From contig BNUY01000002.1 of the NCBI GenBank assembly GCA_025997715.1, positions 1 to 64,000 of the forward strand: a stretch of 64,000 nt of DNA, in the 5' to 3' direction. Position numbers and translations under genes: made by a program. The stretch comes from Spirochaetia bacterium. GTDB lineage: Bacteria > Spirochaetota > Spirochaetia > Treponematales > Breznakiellaceae. How positions within the stretch are numbered: position 1 is the stretch's first letter; the number at the start of each line of letters is the position of its first letter. Positions 32,440 to 41,697 of the stretch are shown here, one piece after another. The notes beneath the pieces are model-generated. The model was given only the letters and a program-made list of their open reading frames with translations. It searched no databases and was not told the DNA's origin.

Positions 32440-33066
32440 TCATAGAATTTTTAATTCTCCCTTAAACTCAATATAACCTGAATTAGTCATTTCACACGGA
32501 GTAATTATCTTTATTTTATTTTTCCCTTTTTCGTTAAGCATACTTTGTTCCATTTTATACAAAGCAGATATGTCGGTCATTTGATCGAAGAAACATGGAT
32601 TTGGTAACAAATATTTTCTTGATCCTTCGCGGTTTGTAATCCATTTTGTCTCTTCCGGTGTTTGAATCAACTGCTGTGTCGTACGTATCCTAAAATCACC
32701 CGCAAGGAAAGTAAATGCTGCCGGTAAACCTACCAGCGGATTCACCGCCCATTTGTTAAAAAGGGTTATAACATGATCGGATTCAGCTTTTCGTTCCTGT
32801 TCCTCCTTTTTTTCAAATATTTCCAACCGGCCAGAAAGATTTTGTATTTGTTTTGCACATTCAGCTAGTACCTTTTCCAGCGTAGCGATTCTTGATTCTT
32901 TCTCAGCAAGTGCACGGACGATCTCTTCGTTACGAGTATGATATTTTTTGTTATTTTCATTGATTGCAGGTATAGCATTAAGCCATGCTTTATACTTTGG
33001 ACCCAATTCAGAGATAAGATGAGCATCAATAAATTGTTTAAGAGTTAGTTCTATTTCTCCTGCCAT
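32440..33066 (-). CDS. Soluble coiled-coil protein with operon-specific C-terminal domain (operon gene 5)
   Basis: 208 residues. N-terminal half is a coiled coil (about residues 45-90). The C-terminal domain of about 110 residues is shared with the next gene upstream: FNKWAVNPLVGLPAAF, TKWITNREGSRKYLLPNPC, QMTDIS, NKIKIITPCEM, GYIEFKGEL. No membrane segment or signal. ATG 33066 overlaps the preceding stop (TAATG), so translation is coupled. The shared domain is not recognised. Confidence 0.75.
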   Translation of the reverse strand: MAGEIELTLKQFIDAHLISELGPKYKAWLNAIPAINENNKKYHTRNEEIVRALAEKESRIATLEKVLAECAKQIQNLSGRLEIFEKKEEQERKAESDHVITLFNKWAVNPLVGLPAAFTFLAGDFRIRTTQQLIQTPEETKWITNREGSRKYLLPNPCFFDQMTDISALYKMEQSMLNEKGKNKIKIITPCEMTNSGYIEFKGELKIL

Positions 33067-34493
33067 TATAGAATTTCTAACTCGCCTTTAAACTCTATAA
33101 AACCGGCTTCGATCATTTCACAGGGTTTAACAACCTTTATTTTATTTTGACCTTTTCCTTTAAGTTTTGCCTGATCCATTTCATATAGGGTGGATATGTC
33201 GGTCATTTGGTTGAAGGAACAAGGATTTGGAAACAAGTATTTTTTCATTCCCTCACGATTTGTGATCCACTTTGTCTCAGTAAAACTCTCTTTTATACTG
33301 TGCTTTGTCCGTATTTTTATATCCCCTTCGATGTAGTAAAAAGCCTTCGGTAAGTCGCTTGACGGATTTCCCGCCCATTTATTAAACACATCCAGGGGGT
33401 CAAGTGCGCCGCTTGCGATGTTTTTGGTTATTTGCAAATCTGAATTCAAGCTACTCAGGCTATCAACCTTTTCCTTAATTTGATCTAGCTCTCGTTCAAA
33501 ATTTCTTTGCCTGGATGATAAACTATTTATTTGCTCTTTTGTCTCACTTGAAGATGTATTGTCACGCTGAGGAATTGACAAAAAACTGTTAAGAGGTTTT
33601 TTGTCAACATTATGCTGTAACTGTTCTATGTCGTGAGTGTTGTTTTCAACAGTTTCCTTCAAAGAGCGAATCTTTTTTGCCTTAGAATTGCTTACTAAAA
33701 GGATGGATACTATAATTAATACCAATAACAGTACAGAAATACCTAATAGAATGAATTGAAAATTGATTTGTGTCTCTAGTTTAATCATCATTGTATTTAA
33801 CTCCTCTATTCTTTCGTTAAAAATTTTAAATAACGATGTCCATTTTGCATAAACAATCACATCTCTTTCAATTCGAGTATTTTCTGTAAATTCCTTATTA
33901 TTCTCAATCCAGCAGTCAAATTTATATCCTTCTTTCACAGGCATATCGGGTAGTTTACCAACAGTTTCATTATACCTGACCTGTATTGATTCTATATCAT
34001 TGCCACCGTTTGTATTAAATGTCACGGTGAATCTTTGAACATCCCAATGAGCAATAACATTCTTATTATCATCTATTCGTGTTTTTTCCGTAAATTCAAC
34101 ATCATCATCCGTAAACCATCCGAGAAAATTATAACCATTCTTTTCAGGATTGTTTGGTAATTTAATCGTTTTTCCAGCATCTACCTCTATTGGATAAATC
34201 TTATTACCTCCTTGTGTATCAAAAGTTATCAGATATTTGCTGGGAGTCTTTGGTTTATTATCGGACGTTACAGAGCGGGAAGATGATGGCTTTGGCTGAA
34301 CTTCGTCTTTTTTCGCCGGTGCAGGAGATGCTTTTGATGGAGCAGCAGCGTCGATGGCTGGTGAAGGTTCTACTGTAGCGGCGGATGCTCCATCCTGGTT
34401 AGCACCAGGTTGCGGTTCCGATGGCTGAGTAAAGGCAAGGCTGCAACAGATCGTAAATAGAAATGCAAAAGCGATTAGCCTAATCTTTTCCAT
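33066..34493 (-). CDS. InlB-repeat membrane protein with operon-specific C-terminal domain (operon gene 4)
   Basis: 475 residues. Signal sequence (1-22), Pro/Ala/Ser-rich linker, and two InlB/Listeria-Bacteroides-type repeats at about 87-150 and 153-219 (ITFDTQGGNKIYPIEVDAG, GYNFLGWFTDD; VTFNTNGGNDIESIQV). A membrane helix at 246-269, a coiled coil at 280-350, and the C-terminal domain shared with gene 5 at about 365-475 follow. Predicted topology: repeats outside, coiled coil and C-domain in the cytoplasm. GGAGGATTATTT precedes ATG 34493, which overlaps the tubulin/actin gene by 19 bp. Confidence 0.8.
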   Translation of the reverse strand: MEKIRLIAFAFLFTICCSLAFTQPSEPQPGANQDGASAATVEPSPAIDAAAPSKASPAPAKKDEVQPKPSSSRSVTSDNKPKTPSKYLITFDTQGGNKIYPIEVDAGKTIKLPNNPEKNGYNFLGWFTDDDVEFTEKTRIDDNKNVIAHWDVQRFTVTFNTNGGNDIESIQVRYNETVGKLPDMPVKEGYKFDCWIENNKEFTENTRIERDVIVYAKWTSLFKIFNERIEELNTMMIKLETQINFQFILLGISVLLLVLIIVSILLVSNSKAKKIRSLKETVENNTHDIEQLQHNVDKKPLNSFLSIPQRDNTSSSETKEQINSLSSRQRNFERELDQIKEKVDSLSSLNSDLQITKNIASGALDPLDVFNKWAGNPSSDLPKAFYYIEGDIKIRTKHSIKESFTETKWITNREGMKKYLFPNPCSFNQMTDISTLYEMDQAKLKGKGQNKIKVVKPCEMIEAGFIEFKGELEIL

Positions 34494-37400
34494 AAATAAT
34501 CCTCCGCATATATTTGCAAAAACACCTTTAACATTATGATAAAAGGAGGTTCAAAACGATCTTCTCCAAGAACATTTTCAAATTCTACCTTTATCATGTT
34601 CCACAAGGATTTCTTGGAAGCGGTAAACCAATCCAAATCTATGGGCGTCATATCATTGCGTGTCTTTGCGGCGATCCGGTTAAAGAAGGTAATAAAGGAC
34701 TCAAGATCATTTAGGTCCTGATTGATTTCCACTTTTAATACCTTGGGTGAAGCAAAAAATTGGTCTTTGTATGTATCAACAAATTGATCAGCTCTTAAAG
34801 TCTGTTTCTGGTCACCGTTTTTAACAACAATATTACAGCCCATGTAAATATCAGGATCAGTTACCTTAGCGGTGTTTTTTGGCTTGCCATCAGCATCAAG
34901 GTTACAAATCATTCCTATGGCCGTTTCAGTTTTTGCCGTTACCTCAGCAAACTGCGGGATAAGTTTTATTGAAAGCGAGGTTCGTTCCTTAATAAGATTT
35001 TCAGCCTCGCCATAGATAAACTCACAATAAGCGCCTATCCATGACGTTAATTTGGAGCCCTTGCCGGAAAGTCCCAACACTATTTCCGTGATGTCATTGT
35101 CGATTTTTCGCTCTGCAGGAGTTTTGTCATTCAAAAGAGATGCGATGATATTGGCTACATAATACATGAGCCCTGAATAGGCGATAAGGACGCAATACTT
35201 AAAGTTTTTAAACGCTTCATTGTCTTTCCCTTCCATGTTTTCAAGACGATTGACCAGCGACGTATAATGCTCAAAAAGAACAGTTTCAATAAGGAATTTG
35301 AGTTTATCATCCGTCATTCCCCTATTATTGGTGAGATCAGAGAGCATTGTATATATTTTGTCATCTTTCTGTTCGGTGGTAACCGCTTTCCTTACCGATG
35401 GACGATCCAGCAACTTTTTTAGCGGCTCTATAAACATATTGCGTGAGGCAAAGTGTACCGATGTCTGGAAGAGATGTTTTGTTTTTACCCAAATCGAAAC
35501 ATCGGTTGAGCCGCCGCCAATATCTATACAGAAGAACACCCTGTGCAGGGGATTTTTGTAGTTAAAATAATAGGCCGCTGCGATACTTTCTGTTAAGAGA
35601 TTTTCCGGGTCGTTGAAGGTCAAATCAATGGCTGTTTCGCTTGATAACTGAGTTATAATATTCTTTAGCCGACTACAAAATTCCCCCTTCGCGCCGGGGC
35701 CAAAAGCTGTGGGATACGAAAAGAAAAAGTTAATATTTCGTACACCTTTTTCTGCTGCTTGGTACACAATCTGGGTAAGAAGCTGGTTCAAATATTTTGC
35801 GGCATTTGATTTGCTGCCTTCCCACTTAATATTGGTCAAGAGCCTTTCCTTTCTGCCCTCCTGTGTATTCATGATCTTGAAGTTCTCATAGTTATGCCAG
35901 AATATACGTTCCCCCGAAAATAATGTTGCATCATCATTGCTTAATGATGTGTCCATTTTCTCCAGCGCCGTTGAAAATCCGTTTTGTTTAAAACATTGCT
36001 TGTCAAGGAAATAGAGTTCATAGCTTTTATCTCCGTTGTCAGAGAGTATTTTAAGGTCATTATCAAACTCGAATTCCTCCGCTGTATCGTTTCCTTCCCT
36101 CCATTCGTATTCTTTTAGCAACTGAACGAATTTCGGCGTTGTATCAGCCGTACTGGTATAAAACGCCGTTGTGGATGTGGTGCCAAAATCAATACCAACA
36201 TTCCATCGTACAGCCCCTGCATTTACCGATTTCGGTTTCGCTAAAAATACCATCCCACGGTAAATAGGTGAGCTTTCGGTTTTTTCGTTAATTGTAAACG
36301 CCGAAGGAAGGCTCGTATATCGGCGGTAATAGAACTCATACAGAACAGTTTGAAGTGTCGAAAGATTCCGTTCCCCTGCTAAAGGGGTTGAGTTATCTTC
36401 AAAGAAGGGCTTCAAATCAAGAACCGGAATACCGCGATAATTAGGTTCGATACAGAAACAGTTATAACGCCGCCACGTGTTCTCTCTGTTTGTATTTTTT
36501 ATTTCCGCATAAGGCCACAAACTCCAAAATGGAATGAGGTTTTTCTCCCTAATTCGGCAAACACCATTTTGTTGAGAGCCTTCAACGGATATATCATCAT
36601 TGTTTTTCATACGATACTCTTTGCGTATCGTATGATTGCCAAGTTTACCACTCAGCTTTATCGTAAGGCTTACCGTAATTTTTTCCTGGTCGCTGGTTAA
36701 TGATACCATCCGATTAAGTGTTTCAGCGGAATACAATTCGAGAAGCTCCGCATTAATAGGCCATATCACTTCATAGAGAGAAAGGGAGCTATTATTTGGC
36801 ATGGCATGAATAATCGCAGCTCCTTCTTTTTTAACCATTATCATGGAATCGCAGAGAAGTTCATCCGCATAGAGCAGCTTGATGCCCCCATTTTGTATGG
36901 TATTTTTGTATTTACCAATTGTCCCCTGGGTGATCTGATTATACATGAGGTTTTCGGTTACAAAATGATGAGCAGCCTCTGCGCTCGCTGAATTTATCCC
37001 GCAAATATTAAGCCCGATAAGAGCCACTCGGGCCCCGCCTTTAGTACCTTCCATAATAAAGGGTAGTTCAACGTTCGCGGTGTTAGGCGATAAAACCATT
37101 TCAGTAAAAAGAGAATAGACCGAATTAACCTTGTTTTTCTTCTCCGGTTCTATTGCAAGGTTTGTATTTGGTGTTGCCGTTCCAAGTTCTGTAATATATT
37201 TATCAAGCAGCTTTTGCAGATTTGCAATTATGCTGCTCTTATTTGTTGCCGCTTCCTGGGTGATTATTGTCTTAAGCTCAGAAAGAAACAATTTTAGGGC
37301 GTACTTTGCGTCACGGTTTAATGTTTGACTTTGATCCTTAAAATAATTGTCCGGACTCAGGAAATCACCGTTTTCGTTTACGATGCTTGGAGCTATCTTG

Positions 37401-39463
37401 TTAAGTTTTGTTTTAGTTGCAGGATCCAGCAAATAGGCGGGACAAACAAAAGTGTTATTGGCAAGAAACGCTACTGTTTTGCCGTCTAATGATAAGCGAT
37501 AACACTTTACCCAGTTTTGATTGTTAAAAATATAGCTTGTCGGATGGAGTGTCTCTATCTCACTTAGGAATTCACCGCTGCTTAATGCAAGCGGTTCCAA
37601 TTTAAGACCGGCATTTTCGTAGAGGCATACTTTTCGTAATACCAAAAGAGCAATGACTCCGCACCATTCCTTATACACCCCTTTATTGATTGCGGAAAAC
37701 TTTGGCTCGGTAAGGGTGAGTTCATTCATGATGAAGATAGACCAGGGGGACGGAATAGAAATATCATTTTTCGTAAATGATTCAGATACGGCAAGCGGTA
37801 AACCATCGGCAATATCAGTAAGTAGCTTTGCCTCACTCTTAGCCCATAGTTTTGTACCCGCAGGAGGACGTGTAAAGGTGACCTTGTTTTCTCTCGATAA
37901 ATACGCCACATAATCATAGTTCAGAGGCTCCGGCGGTTTTTTCCCGAAGTTAAAAATCTTTTTCTCTTTCTTTTTCATTATATCTAAGAGATGTGCAAAT
38001 AAAGCGGCGAATCCCTTACCATTTTCATTTGCAGAAGGAGGAGAGCAAAAATAAGCATATATTTTATCACTCTTTTTACTGTTGCCGTCGTTATACACCA
38101 GGTTATCGAAATCGGCAACTTTATCATCTTCGACTGGCGTATTATCAAACAGACTCGGATAATTGGCACTAAAAAGACGAACACGAGTATCCGCTTCCCA
38201 AATTAGCTCATTGGTGTTTTGGTTGATTTCGTTCTTGTTACGCTTATGAATATCAAAAAACCAAGTCACAAGCAATTCAAGATAACTGCGAATGTTTTCG
38301 TACACAAGATTATTTTTACCATCACGCAGTTTATCAAGCGCCGTTTCAGCGCCTTTATCATAAAAATTTTGCCATACACCAGCCGCAATACCATGTGCTA
38401 ACTGTGGATAGAGCACTTTATTATAGAAGATAGCAGATTTTATCACCGTCTGAATCTTTTGCGGTAAATCAGGAAGAATTTTTTGCAACATTTCCCATGT
38501 ATAGAAATAAGTATTATCTTTTACCCCACGTTCAGCGCTGATAATTTTTCCATCTTCCCGATCATCTGATGCCGTGATAAAGTCGATGAGAGCGGTCGCG
38601 GCAAAAAGCTCAATAGGATGAGCCTTGTTTATCTGGGTTGAGGAGCCGCGCGAAGCACGTTCAAAAGAGAAATTAGATTCCGGCTCTCCGATGACATAGA
38701 GCGCATTTGTTTTTTTAAACTGTTCCTGCCGGTAATAATAATAGAGTGATGCTTTTGCCTTTATGTGAAAATTGGAGCTATCTGGCTGTAACAAACCTTC
38801 TTCCGCTATTTTTCCTACCGCTGCAAAATAGGGATTGAGCATCAAAACCGCTAATTTAAATTTAGCTTCCTTTTGTCTATCGTGAAGCAGATCAAGTAAA
38901 ACAGGAATAGCGGACGCACCGGTACCGCCAAAGATAGAACCTGCAACAACGACGAAATCATTATCGTTTAAAGCGGCAATCTGCTTTTCCCATACTTCGC
39001 TTTTTTTAAGAATATCGGTTACAATCAAGGTTCCGATAGCTGTGTGTCCATAAAACCCCTGATCAAACTCCGTTTCTATTTCCTCATTAGTGTATAAAAA
39101 ACGTATAAATGTATCGTCCGGTTTATCCGCATATTGCGAAATGTTAAAGGTCTTGCTCAGACTCTTTTTTTCATCGTGATAGAGGCTTATATTAAGCTTT
39201 GGATCAAGAGCTTCTATGGGAACAAGTCCAAGGCTGCCAGCGCCGTTTAATGCATCATAATACCGCTCATAAGCGTCAAGTGTTTTTTTGGTTAACCCAA
39301 AGTTGCCGTTAGAATCATCCGCATCAATACTCAGAGCGCTTATTTTATTTATCTCGTGCTTCCCCAAGTTGCCGGAAAACGCTCCACAAGCGGCCAGATG
39401 AATAACGGCGTTTAATATCTTGTGTCCTGTACCGCCAACGGTGATAATGTGTAACTTAGACAT
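34475..39463 (-). CDS. Fusion of tubulin/FtsZ-like and actin/Hsp70-like domains (operon gene 3)
   Basis: 1662 residues. The N-terminal region looks like the tubulin-like (Tubulin_2) family: first-strand glycine loop HIITVGGTGHKIL (4-16) and the tubulin T4-loop signature in SIFGGTGAS (about 174-184). A large middle region (about 300-1080) is unrecognised. The C-terminal part has actin/Hsp70-fold motifs in order: phosphate-1 GIDFGTTSTT (about 1089-1098), phosphate-2 CIDIGGGSTDVSIW (about 1311-1324) and an adenosine-like IVLGLSGKGSKL (about 1459-1471). So one polypeptide may bind GTP at one end and ATP at the other. No signal or membrane segment. GGAGGAATT precedes the ATG. Domain calls are from motifs, not a profile search. 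Confidence 0.85.
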   Translation of the reverse strand: MSKLHIITVGGTGHKILNAVIHLAACGAFSGNLGKHEINKISALSIDADDSNGNFGLTKKTLDAYERYYDALNGAGSLGLVPIEALDPKLNISLYHDEKKSLSKTFNISQYADKPDDTFIRFLYTNEEIETEFDQGFYGHTAIGTLIVTDILKKSEVWEKQIAALNDNDFVVVAGSIFGGTGASAIPVLLDLLHDRQKEAKFKLAVLMLNPYFAAVGKIAEEGLLQPDSSNFHIKAKASLYYYYRQEQFKKTNALYVIGEPESNFSFERASRGSSTQINKAHPIELFAATALIDFITASDDREDGKIISAERGVKDNTYFYTWEMLQKILPDLPQKIQTVIKSAIFYNKVLYPQLAHGIAAGVWQNFYDKGAETALDKLRDGKNNLVYENIRSYLELLVTWFFDIHKRNKNEINQNTNELIWEADTRVRLFSANYPSLFDNTPVEDDKVADFDNLVYNDGNSKKSDKIYAYFCSPPSANENGKGFAALFAHLLDIMKKKEKKIFNFGKKPPEPLNYDYVAYLSRENKVTFTRPPAGTKLWAKSEAKLLTDIADGLPLAVSESFTKNDISIPSPWSIFIMNELTLTEPKFSAINKGVYKEWCGVIALLVLRKVCLYENAGLKLEPLALSSGEFLSEIETLHPTSYIFNNQNWVKCYRLSLDGKTVAFLANNTFVCPAYLLDPATKTKLNKIAPSIVNENGDFLSPDNYFKDQSQTLNRDAKYALKLFLSELKTIITQEAATNKSSIIANLQKLLDKYITELGTATPNTNLAIEPEKKNKVNSVYSLFTEMVLSPNTANVELPFIMEGTKGGARVALIGLNICGINSASAEAAHHFVTENLMYNQITQGTIGKYKNTIQNGGIKLLYADELLCDSMIMVKKEGAAIIHAMPNNSSLSLYEVIWPINAELLELYSAETLNRMVSLTSDQEKITVSLTIKLSGKLGNHTIRKEYRMKNNDDISVEGSQQNGVCRIREKNLIPFWSLWPYAEIKNTNRENTWRRYNCFCIEPNYRGIPVLDLKPFFEDNSTPLAGERNLSTLQTVLYEFYYRRYTSLPSAFTINEKTESSPIYRGMVFLAKPKSVNAGAVRWNVGIDFGTTSTTAFYTSTADTTPKFVQLLKEYEWREGNDTAEEFEFDNDLKILSDNGDKSYELYFLDKQCFKQNGFSTALEKMDTSLSNDDATLFSGERIFWHNYENFKIMNTQEGRKERLLTNIKWEGSKSNAAKYLNQLLTQIVYQAAEKGVRNINFFFSYPTAFGPGAKGEFCSRLKNIITQLSSETAIDLTFNDPENLLTESIAAAYYFNYKNPLHRVFFCIDIGGGSTDVSIWVKTKHLFQTSVHFASRNMFIEPLKKLLDRPSVRKAVTTEQKDDKIYTMLSDLTNNRGMTDDKLKFLIETVLFEHYTSLVNRLENMEGKDNEAFKNFKYCVLIAYSGLMYYVANIIASLLNDKTPAERKIDNDITEIVLGLSGKGSKLTSWIGAYCEFIYGEAENLIKERTSLSIKLIPQFAEVTAKTETAIGMICNLDADGKPKNTAKVTDPDIYMGCNIVVKNGDQKQTLRADQFVDTYKDQFFASPKVLKVEINQDLNDLESFITFFNRIAAKTRNDMTPIDLDWFTASKKSLWNMIKVEFENVLGEDRFEPPFIIMLKVFLQIYAEDYLWKRLG

Positions 39464-39478
39464 AATTCCTCCAAATGG

Positions 39479-39946
39479 TTAATTAACCGTAAACCAGAAT
39501 GCCCGTTTATATATCGGGGAAACAAACCGTGCAGCAATGATATATGTTACTAAAAACATAATCGTATGCATTGCTATGAGGATACCAAACGTTGTTCTAT
39601 CAAGACCGAAAGTCAGGAGAAAATAGATGGGCAGCGCCAGCATAAACGCAATGTTCACAAAAAAGCCCACGAAAAACTCCGTGTGTTTGATACTAGCATT
39701 TGCTCCGCCGATTAAGGCCGGAACAATCAGCAGAAGTATAATATTCACCACGATGCTGACCACAAGGCTCACAAACGCGCTTTGCGCTGCATAAACACCC
39801 CATATATATCCAACAACGCGGGATGCCTCTCCATGCACCTGGATATAATAGGGATCTATGCCCATCTTAAAAAAGACTAACATAAGAACAGGAATCAGAA
39901 ACCAGGGTAGCACCCAAAGTGATGTTTTAAGATACGTTCCAAACAT
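39479..39946 (-). CDS. Four-helix membrane protein (operon gene 2)
   Basis: 155 residues with four membrane helices: LWVLPWFLIPVLMLVFF, SLVVSIVVNIILLLIVPALI, GFFVNIAFMLALPIYFLL, and ILIAMHTIMFLVTYIIAARF. No charged functional motif is seen and the family is not recognised. GGAGGTTGGAGAAAA precedes the ATG. It lies 15 bp from genes on both sides, between the vWA lipoprotein and the tubulin/actin protein; a membrane anchor for the complex is a reasonable guess. Confidence 0.72.
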   Translation of the reverse strand: MFGTYLKTSLWVLPWFLIPVLMLVFFKMGIDPYYIQVHGEASRVVGYIWGVYAAQSAFVSLVVSIVVNIILLLIVPALIGGANASIKHTEFFVGFFVNIAFMLALPIYFLLTFGLDRTTFGILIAMHTIMFLVTYIIAARFVSPIYKRAFWFTVN

Positions 39947-39961
39947 TTTTCTCCAACCTCC

Positions 39962-41401
39962 TTATCGTTTTACAAGGTATAATTCATTTGAATATATACT
40001 CTTTGATTTTATGTCGTTATACGCACTGGCGATTTTTTCGAAAACACTTGTCAGATTTAATACCTTGACCCGTTCGCTCTTTACACTTCCGCGTAGCTCC
40101 GCAATATTTTCCGCATTTAGTTCTTCAACCCACCGGGGCGTACTCTTTGCGTGGGGAACAACACTATACTTTATAAGATACCATCCATTCTTAACATTTT
40201 TGTTTTGTACCTCAATCGTAAGGTACATGGGATAGTTGACATCAACCAAACCATCATCAATATTTGAAAGCGGCGTAATTTTTGCACTAAAATCTTTCAC
40301 CGCAGATGATTCGGCAGAGATAAAGGTAGAAGCATCCAACCTATTAAGCTTATTTTTTTTGTTATCATAAAAAAGGGAAATTGGAACCTCATAATCAAAA
40401 CTTGATACATTGATGTTCTGTAATGCGAAGCCTGCTGAGTAGCGCGAAAGAATATCTCCCCGCAATCTGAAAGCTTCAAATCCCTCAAGTTCGCCATCAA
40501 TTTCTGTTCCGATAAGATTTATAGGGGAAAAAGCATTATCATTAATATGTTGTTTGCTATTTACCAATTCAATATCGCCTACATTGGGTTTGGGGATTGT
40601 GCCGGGATTCACCATAAATACCACATTTTGACTATTCAATCTGCTCCTGCTTAACTCCCTGCTAAGTTGTGTGCAGTAGCGTTCAATAACAGCGCTGTCT
40701 CCCGCCATACAGATAAAAAAGGTAGACCTTCCATTATTCACCGCTATATTCTCGCCTTCATTTACCCGGGATACGGAGTATATGTTCCCTGAAAAAGAAG
40801 ACTCCACGGCGAAAAAAGCACCGGAAAGCCCACGGGAAAAGGCATCGCGGAAAAAGCGGGAAAACGGGTTCTCAATATTTTGTTCATAAAGGTCTGTTAC
40901 CACCACATACAGACTGCCCTGGGTTTCTTCATTGTCCACATTGTCGATGATATAGCTGGCGGCCGCCTGAAAAGGTTGATTATTATTGCGTTTAACCTGT
41001 ATCTTATTACCGCCGGAGGATCCGCTAGTTCCATAAAACCCTGCGCGTAAAACATTTCTTTTTACGGTTGCAATCGCCTCACTGCCTTTGAATTCATTAG
41101 TAAAATCCTCGTTATATTCAAAAAAATGGGGCTCAAAGTCAGGAAAAGCAACCTCGGCTGCCTGCCAGAGCGCGGGTAACGCCGAAACATACTCTGAGGC
41201 ATCCCCTTTTGCCGTAAACCCCTGCATTGAGCCGGTTCTGTCAAAAAAATAATGGATCCGTGGGTTCAAAGGCTCAGACGGAACCTCTATTGGTACTGCA
41301 AGATGCTCCCTGGCTGTTTTATCAGGTACGGGTAAACATGCGGTATTACTGGCGGCAATCACCACAAAAAGAAAAAGGAGGGGGCTTACTTTCTTTACCA
41401 T
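39962..41401 (-). CDS. vWA-type domain lipoprotein (operon gene 1)
   Basis: 479 residues from ATG 41401; the frame opens at 41470 without a site. Signal KVSPLLFLFVVIAASNTAC ends in a plausible spirochaete-type lipobox Cys. A von Willebrand A-like domain begins at about residue 48: RIHYFFDRTGSMQGF carries a DxTGSM variant of the MIDAS, and a later LYVVVTDLYEQ supplies the second metal-site Asp. The C-terminal third (about 300-479) is beta-rich. Such domains bind ligands through Mg2+. First gene of the operon; probably faces the periplasm or cell surface. Confidence 0.8.
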   Translation of the reverse strand: MVKKVSPLLFLFVVIAASNTACLPVPDKTAREHLAVPIEVPSEPLNPRIHYFFDRTGSMQGFTAKGDASEYVSALPALWQAAEVAFPDFEPHFFEYNEDFTNEFKGSEAIATVKRNVLRAGFYGTSGSSGGNKIQVKRNNNQPFQAAASYIIDNVDNEETQGSLYVVVTDLYEQNIENPFSRFFRDAFSRGLSGAFFAVESSFSGNIYSVSRVNEGENIAVNNGRSTFFICMAGDSAVIERYCTQLSRELSRSRLNSQNVVFMVNPGTIPKPNVGDIELVNSKQHINDNAFSPINLIGTEIDGELEGFEAFRLRGDILSRYSAGFALQNINVSSFDYEVPISLFYDNKKNKLNRLDASTFISAESSAVKDFSAKITPLSNIDDGLVDVNYPMYLTIEVQNKNVKNGWYLIKYSVVPHAKSTPRWVEELNAENIAELRGSVKSERVKVLNLTSVFEKIASAYNDIKSKSIYSNELYLVKR

Positions 41402-41697
41402 GCTACTCACATCCTTATAAAAGTCGTCCGGAAAGCTGACTAAAATTATAACCTTCCCAAGCGCCATCAAATTATCCCTGGCTTACATTTATGGAAGATT
41501 TTGAAAAATCGTTCGGGTTTTAGGGTTATTTTCCATCAAAATTCAGGAAAACAAGCTCGAACCTTCCAACCGATGTCCCCATAAATCTACAATGAACTTT
41601 GTATCATCATCTATTTAAAATGTCAAGTGGTAAATGAAATATTCTTCTCATTGAGGGATACCACGGACTCAAGTAGATTGAAATTGGGGAATCGACT
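41402..41697. promoter_or_regulatory. Divergent promoter region between the tubulin/actin operon and the WYL regulator
   Basis: For the operon, minus strand TTGACA (41621-41626), 17 bp, TACAAA (41598-41603), giving a leader of about 190 nt. For the regulator, plus strand TTGAGG (41651-41656), 17 bp, TAGATT (41674-41679), start near 41686 and a GGGGA site before ATG 41698. The 24-bp space between the two -35 boxes is a good place for a shared operator; no perfect palindrome was noticed. Confidence 0.45.

Noticed and set aside
29305-41401. Zorya-type defence system or a plasmid partition locus
   Set aside because: The coiled-coil membrane proteins recall ZorA in outline only; no ZorB, helicase or nuclease gene is present. 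The tubulin-like and actin-like parts recall TubZ and ParM, but no DNA-binding adaptor, centromere repeats or replication gene is nearby.
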